Assembly: GCA_905479025.1 (NCBI GenBank)
Contig: CAJQKX010000221.1
Coordinates: 1 to 8,346 of the forward strand
Source: an uncultured Paraglaciecola sp.
GTDB lineage: Bacteria; Pseudomonadota; Gammaproteobacteria; Enterobacterales; Alteromonadaceae
DNA length: 8,346 nucleotides
Direction: 5' to 3'
Shown: one piece after another, positions 4,355 through 8,346 of the stretch
Position numbering within the stretch: position 1 is the first letter of the stretch
How the letters are laid out: each line of letters starts with the position of its first letter
Made by a program: the position numbers and the translations under genes
Notes under the pieces: model-generated
Told to the model about the DNA's origin: nothing
Databases searched by the model: none
What the model saw: only the letters and a program-made list of their open reading frames with translations

Positions 4355-6703
4355 ATGATTTTTAAGCGTGTAGTTGCTTTGCTTAGAAAAAAAACTAAAA
4401 ATAGCTTAGGCGCAAATAAGCAAAGTTATATTCTAGCTAATCTCGATGTTCAACAAGCCATTAACGCTAAAACCACTTCGGCAGAACGTCATTTTAAAGA
4501 TCATGGTTATGAGGAAGTTAAAAATGGCAAACGTCTTATAGCATTAGGCTTGCCGGCCTATAGTGAAACAAGTTATTTGGCGGCTAATCTTGATGTTATT
4601 GAAGAAATTGCCGCGGGCAAGTTTACCTCGGCTTTTCAGCATTACTTAAATCATGGCGTGCAAGAAATGTTAGCGGCTACTCGAAAAATATCGGGTGACT
4701 ATCATTGCGCTATTAGCGATGATTTTTTAACGGCGATCAACCCCTCTTTTTGTCCTGCTCTTTATTTAAAGGCAAATACCGATGTTGCTTGTTCCTCCCT
4801 TGATGATGAGTCGTGTGCTTGGCAACATTTTTCAATCATAGGCATTTATGAAGTATTAGCGGGCACACGTTATTTGTACCCCAAATGTAAATTATTCAAT
4901 CAGCTCGATTATGTTAATGCGTTTCCAGATGTGCTTGATGTTTTAGTTCAAGGCGGTTATCACACCCCTTTTGAGCATTTTGTGCTTCATGGTGCGAAGG
5001 AAATGAGTGAGGGGAGCCGACAGCATATTAATATGGTTATGCCTTATTTTTATGTTGAGCCAAAGATAAATTCAGAAATCGCGAGCGAAATAGCTAACTT
5101 TGCTTATAAGCCCCTTATTTCAATTGTTATGCCCGTTTATAATGTGGAGCCTAAATGGTTAGCCTTGGCGTATCAATCATTAGTGAAGCAATGGTATATT
5201 AATTGGGTGTTATGCGTTTGTGATGATGCCAGTACCAACTCGGATACGATTGTCTTTTTGCATGAATTAGCCAAAAACGATGATCGCGTAAAGGTTATTT
5301 TTTCAAGTACGAATGAAAATATTTCCGCGGCTTCTAATAAGGCATTAGCGCTTGCTGATGGTGAGTTTATCGCTTTGATGGATCACGATGATGAATTAAC
5401 CAACGATGCGCTTTATTTAGTGGCGAAGGCATTGCAAAATAATGACGTTGATTTTGTTTACTCTGATGAAGATAAAATTGATGTTAACGGCCATTGTTAT
5501 GATCCTCATTTTAAATCCGCTTGGAATTTAGATTTACTCTATAGCCAGAATTATGTTTCTCATTTAGGCATATACAAAACTTCGATAGTGAAAGCTATTG
5601 GTGGTTTTAGACTTGGTTATGAAGGCAGCCAAGATTATGATTTGTTACTGCGTTATTCACGTGAAATAGATCATGGCAAGATTACCCATATTCCTAAAGT
5701 GCTTTACCACTGGCGGGCTATTGAAGGCTCAACGGCAATGCAGGCCAGTGAAAAGTCTTATGCTACCGACGCTGGTATTAAAGCCTTGCAGCAGCATTTT
5801 GCGTCTTTAAATCTAAGAGTTACAGTCAGTCAAGGTAAGCATGAGAATATTTATAAACTTGACTGGTTGATTAAACAAGAACCTTTAGTTTCTCTAATTA
5901 TTCCAACTTATAATGGCTATGATATTACCAAACAAGCGATTGACTCTATTTTGGAAAAAACGACTTATAAAAACTATGAAATTTTATTGGTTGATAATAA
6001 TTCAGACGACCCAGTCGCCTTAGCTTATTTTGCTGACATCGCTAAACACCCTCAAGTTAATTTGCTGCGTTATCCTCACCCATTTAATTATGCGGCGATT
6101 AATAATTTTGCGGTGGCAAACGCTAAAGGCTTGGTTATTGGCTTGATCAATAACGATGTTGAAGTGATTAACCCCGAGTGGTTAACGGAAATGGTCAGTC
6201 ATGCTGTTCGCCCCGATATAGGTTCTGTGGGCGCCATGCTTTATTATCCTGATGACACCATTCAACATGCAGGGGTTATTCTCGGTATTGGTGGTGTGGC
6301 AGGGCATTCACACAAATATTTTGCTAGAAGTGCCCATGGTTATTTTAGCCGGTTAAACATTGTGCAAAATCTGTCGGCGGTAACCGCCGCTTGCTTATTG
6401 GTGGAAAAAGCTATTTTTGAGCAAGTAGATGGCTTGAATGATAAAGATTTGACCGTGGCATTTAATGATGTTGATTTATGTTTAAAAGTTAGTAAAGCAG
6501 GCTATCGTAATTTATGGACACCCTATGCTGAGTTATATCATCATGAGTCGGTGTCGAGAGGCCATGAAGATAACCCCGAAAAAGTGGCTCGATTTAATAA
6601 AGAGTCCGATTATATGAAAGCCACTTGGGGACATTTACTTTTAGATGATCCTTTTTACAGCTCAAATTTGAGCCTCACCAGAGAAGACTTTTCCTTAAGA
6701 TGA
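4355..6703 (+). CDS. Tandem GT2 glycosyltransferase with four N-terminal NxDV repeats
   Basis: This 782-residue cytoplasmic enzyme is likely to add two sugars, or two linkages, to a growing surface glycan. Four short repeats come first (about 25-60, 74-110, 137-172, 186-222), each with Y-[ILV]-x-A-[NF]-x-DV at its start and H-[FY]-x-x-x-G-x-x-E at its end, most finishing in Arg. This unit is also seen in large exported and cyanobacterial or proteobacterial proteins with YLAxNPDV repeats. The first GT2 domain starts at PLISIVMPVYN (253), with acidic motif DHDD at 343-346 and SDEDKID soon after. The second starts at PLVSLIIPTYNG (510), with NNDVE at 599-603, FNDVDLCL at 703-710 and HHES at 729-732. 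Both are of the GT-A fold type used in O-antigen and capsule synthesis. No membrane segment is seen. The stop overlaps the next start (ATGA), so the two are translated together. Donor and acceptor are unknown. Confidence 0.88.
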   Translation: MIFKRVVALLRKKTKNSLGANKQSYILANLDVQQAINAKTTSAERHFKDHGYEEVKNGKRLIALGLPAYSETSYLAANLDVIEEIAAGKFTSAFQHYLNHGVQEMLAATRKISGDYHCAISDDFLTAINPSFCPALYLKANTDVACSSLDDESCAWQHFSIIGIYEVLAGTRYLYPKCKLFNQLDYVNAFPDVLDVLVQGGYHTPFEHFVLHGAKEMSEGSRQHINMVMPYFYVEPKINSEIASEIANFAYKPLISIVMPVYNVEPKWLALAYQSLVKQWYINWVLCVCDDASTNSDTIVFLHELAKNDDRVKVIFSSTNENISAASNKALALADGEFIALMDHDDELTNDALYLVAKALQNNDVDFVYSDEDKIDVNGHCYDPHFKSAWNLDLLYSQNYVSHLGIYKTSIVKAIGGFRLGYEGSQDYDLLLRYSREIDHGKITHIPKVLYHWRAIEGSTAMQASEKSYATDAGIKALQQHFASLNLRVTVSQGKHENIYKLDWLIKQEPLVSLIIPTYNGYDITKQAIDSILEKTTYKNYEILLVDNNSDDPVALAYFADIAKHPQVNLLRYPHPFNYAAINNFAVANAKGLVIGLINNDVEVINPEWLTEMVSHAVRPDIGSVGAMLYYPDDTIQHAGVILGIGGVAGHSHKYFARSAHGYFSRLNIVQNLSAVTAACLLVEKAIFEQVDGLNDKDLTVAFNDVDLCLKVSKAGYRNLWTPYAELYHHESVSRGHEDNPEKVARFNKESDYMKATWGHLLLDDPFYSSNLSLTREDFSLR

Positions 6704-7950
6704 AAAATGTACTAAAGAAAGCCAATACTTTATTGAATTTGGACAATTATCATCTTGTTGTCGATAGCCTTTCAGAACGTTATGTTATTGGCTGGGCAAG
6801 AGTTAATGATGATCACAGTGCAGAAGTGGACATTGAAATTAGCAGTTCGTCGAAAAAGTCCTATATAACCGCAAATGGTTATCGACCCGATGTCCTTCGC
6901 CTAAAGCAACATGGCACAGGACGTTGTGGCTTTAAGGTGGATATTAGTGATTGGCAAGATAAGAATGTTAGCGTACAAGTGATGGGACTTGCGGGCATAA
7001 ATAAAAAGCCAAAATCGCATGATCCACTGTTTTTTATTCACTTGCCTAAAACGGGCGGAACCAGTTTTAAAAAGGCGGCTGAGTCATATTTTGGCAGTGA
7101 TGGCTTAGTCAAAAATTATGGTGTGGAATCGGTTGAAACGACCGCTTGGTTGAAAGAAAAAATTTATCGTGACAAAGATTATTATGGTTTTTATCAGCGC
7201 TTAAAAATGGATACAACCCAGTTATATATTGGCCATGTGCATGCTCAACCAGCTTGTTATGCATTTCCTATTCTCCAGCTCGTTACCATAATGCGTGATC
7301 CGGTCAAACAGGTGTTATCTCACTTTAATCATTTTAAAAGATGGAATAACTATCAAGGTTCTATTAGTGATTTTATTAATAGTAAGGGCTTTATTAATTT
7401 ACAATCTCGCTGCTTAGAAAATATCCCTGCTAATTTAATCGGCTTTGTTGGCATAACCGAAGATTATAATCAAAGCTTGGCGTTGTTTAATAAGCTTTAT
7501 CAATTGGATTTAGCCCCACTGCAAGAAAATATCAATCGAGAAAAGTCGGTGGAGGTGTTGGATGATTCGGTTATCGCGCTAATTGAAAAAAATAATCAAG
7601 CGGATATTAAACTTTATCAACAGGTTAAAACTATACAACAGCAGCGTCTAGCGTTAAGCCAAGCGAACAAACCTTGGTGCTATGGCGGAATTCAGCAAAA
7701 AGATAAACAACATGTTTTGGGTTATGCTTGTTGGTTTGATAATGACTCACCGGTAGTCCTGCAGCTAATGAACGGTGAGCAATTGCTGCATGAAGCTGTT
7801 GCTAATCAACATAAACCCGGCTTAGTTTGCTTGCAAGTACCACGAAATAGTTTTATTGGTTTTAGCTTTAAATTAAATGGCAATGAAGACTTATCACAAC
7901 TTAAAGTTGTGGTGAAGAATACCGGGCAATGTTTATTGCCTATGATGTAG
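6700..7950 (+). CDS. Sulfotransferase with flanking accessory domains
   Basis: This 416-residue protein has three parts. The core (about 108-320) is a PAPS-dependent sulfotransferase: FFIHLPKTGGTSF at 111-123 is the 5'-phosphosulfate-binding loop (Lys117), and IMRDPVKQVLSHF at 197-209 is the 3'-phosphate-binding motif (Arg199, Ser207). The usual second Arg of that motif (RDPxxR) is Gln204. In front (about 18-96) sits a domain reading VIGWA, YRPDV and CGFKVDI. Behind (about 326-416) is a second with VLGYACW, HKPGL and IGFSFKL. The two share the pattern G-[WY]-A ... [RK]-P-[DG] ... GF, typical of a small beta-rich module attached to some glycosyltransferases. No signal peptide is present, so it acts in the cytoplasm. 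It overlaps the GT2 gene by four bases, implying coupled translation and action on the same glycan. The acceptor is unknown. Confidence 0.85.
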   Translation: MKNVLKKANTLLNLDNYHLVVDSLSERYVIGWARVNDDHSAEVDIEISSSSKKSYITANGYRPDVLRLKQHGTGRCGFKVDISDWQDKNVSVQVMGLAGINKKPKSHDPLFFIHLPKTGGTSFKKAAESYFGSDGLVKNYGVESVETTAWLKEKIYRDKDYYGFYQRLKMDTTQLYIGHVHAQPACYAFPILQLVTIMRDPVKQVLSHFNHFKRWNNYQGSISDFINSKGFINLQSRCLENIPANLIGFVGITEDYNQSLALFNKLYQLDLAPLQENINREKSVEVLDDSVIALIEKNNQADIKLYQQVKTIQQQRLALSQANKPWCYGGIQQKDKQHVLGYACWFDNDSPVVLQLMNGEQLLHEAVANQHKPGLVCLQVPRNSFIGFSFKLNGNEDLSQLKVVVKNTGQCLLPMM

Positions 7951-7969
7951 CTGTAGAGGGCTTATTTTA

Positions 7970-8010
7970 TCCTGTAGCAAATAATTGTTTCTGAAATGAC
8001 TTTTACAGGA
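7970..8010. repeat. Inverted repeat after the sulfotransferase gene
   Basis: TCCTGTA (7970-7976) is mirrored by TACAGGA (8004-8010). Adding AAA/TTT next to each arm, with a two-base bulge, gives about ten pairs around a roughly 22-base loop. It lies in the 133-base space between two convergent genes, so it could act as a bidirectional transcription end. It lacks a GC-rich stem and a clear T-run, so a standard intrinsic terminator is doubtful. Confidence 0.35.
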
Positions 8011-8083
8011 CCGCTTAGTTTGCTAATAACCCCATTTTTCTTATTATAATTAGCACCAAACCTAGGCTTATTGCAGGTAGTAC

Positions 8084-8346
8084 TTATTTTTTATCAGAGC
8101 AGCTAGATATAAGTGAAAAACTCTCATGGAGGTTGTTTTCATAGCTTTCAAACGAAACTTTTAGTTTATTCCTAAGAGGATCATAGATATTAACTTCCCA
8201 TAATTCCTTACGAAAGCTTACTAACTGAGATTCAAACTGCCCATCTCCGACTCTACCAATCAAAAATACAGGTTTGTCCTTTGAAATATTAATGCCTGAA
8301 TGAATTTGATTCTTCAACTGGAAATAGGTCCGTTCTTCCATATATG
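8084..8346 (-). CDS. Unrecognised protein, C-terminal part (runs off right edge)
   Basis: This - strand reading frame ends at 8084 and is still open at base 8346. The ATG at 8341 gives 85 residues, but there is too little upstream sequence to tell whether it is the start, so the gene may be longer. The visible part contains PVFLIGRVGDGQF and ELWEVNIYDPLRNKLKVSFE, alternating hydrophobic and charged residues like a small beta-rich fold, and a polar tail ending CSDKK. There is no signal peptide or membrane segment. I do not recognise the family. It converges with the sulfotransferase gene, so it is not in that operon. Its base use is AT-rich like the other native genes. Confidence 0.5.
   Translation of the reverse strand, partial: YMEERTYFQLKNQIHSGINISKDKPVFLIGRVGDGQFESQLVSFRKELWEVNIYDPLRNKLKVSFESYENNLHESFSLISSCSDKK

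Noticed and set aside
8018..8061. Imperfect inverted repeat GTTTGCTAAT / ATTAGCACCAAAC
   Set aside because: Arms are broken by a three-base bulge, the loop is AT-rich, and such matches are expected by chance in this composition.

Overview
The window looks like part of a surface-polysaccharide (capsule, O-antigen or exopolysaccharide) locus from an AT-rich marine gammaproteobacterium. The native-looking genes have Shewanella/Alteromonadales-like codon use. That assignment rests on composition and protein style, and no rRNA or other taxonomic marker is present. Every product named here comes from motif recognition by eye.

Left part (1-1740): the 3' part of a sulfotransferase gene enters from the left edge. 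It is followed by a degraded C-terminal fragment of an IS91-family transposase (+ strand, about 505-750). Next is an intact small gene for a lysine-rich exported protein (876-1103, - strand), then about 400 bases with no gene. A second IS91-family fragment, from the middle of the transposase, lies on the - strand (about 1499-1740). It is interrupted by a 76-base hairpin-rich element with TGAC/GTCA ends that keeps the reading frame.

Middle part (about 1740-2882): a visibly GC-richer block on the - strand. A hand count of one 60-base line gave 53% GC (2221-2280), against 33% for a line in the next gene (3241-3300). It carries an apparently intact GT61-family glycosyltransferase preceded by only the last ~60 codons of a UDP-glucuronate decarboxylase-like gene. 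The block ends abruptly in AT-rich DNA near 2880, and its other end runs straight into the IS91 relic. It looks like a horizontally acquired, truncated fragment of another polysaccharide cluster.

Right part (2930-8346): a native-looking + strand set. A second, divergent GT61-like gene (3167-4216) is split by one in-frame TAA. It is followed by a large protein with four short N-terminal repeats and two GT2 glycosyltransferase domains (4355-6703). Overlapping that by four bases (ATGA) is a sulfotransferase with a similar-looking putative accessory domain on each side of its catalytic core (6700-7950). An unrecognised gene enters from the right edge on the - strand.

Taken together, the intact + strand pair suggests glycan extension coupled to sulfation. 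The left half records repeated recombination involving IS91-like elements and an imported glycosyltransferase block. I see no phage, CRISPR, tRNA or rRNA feature.
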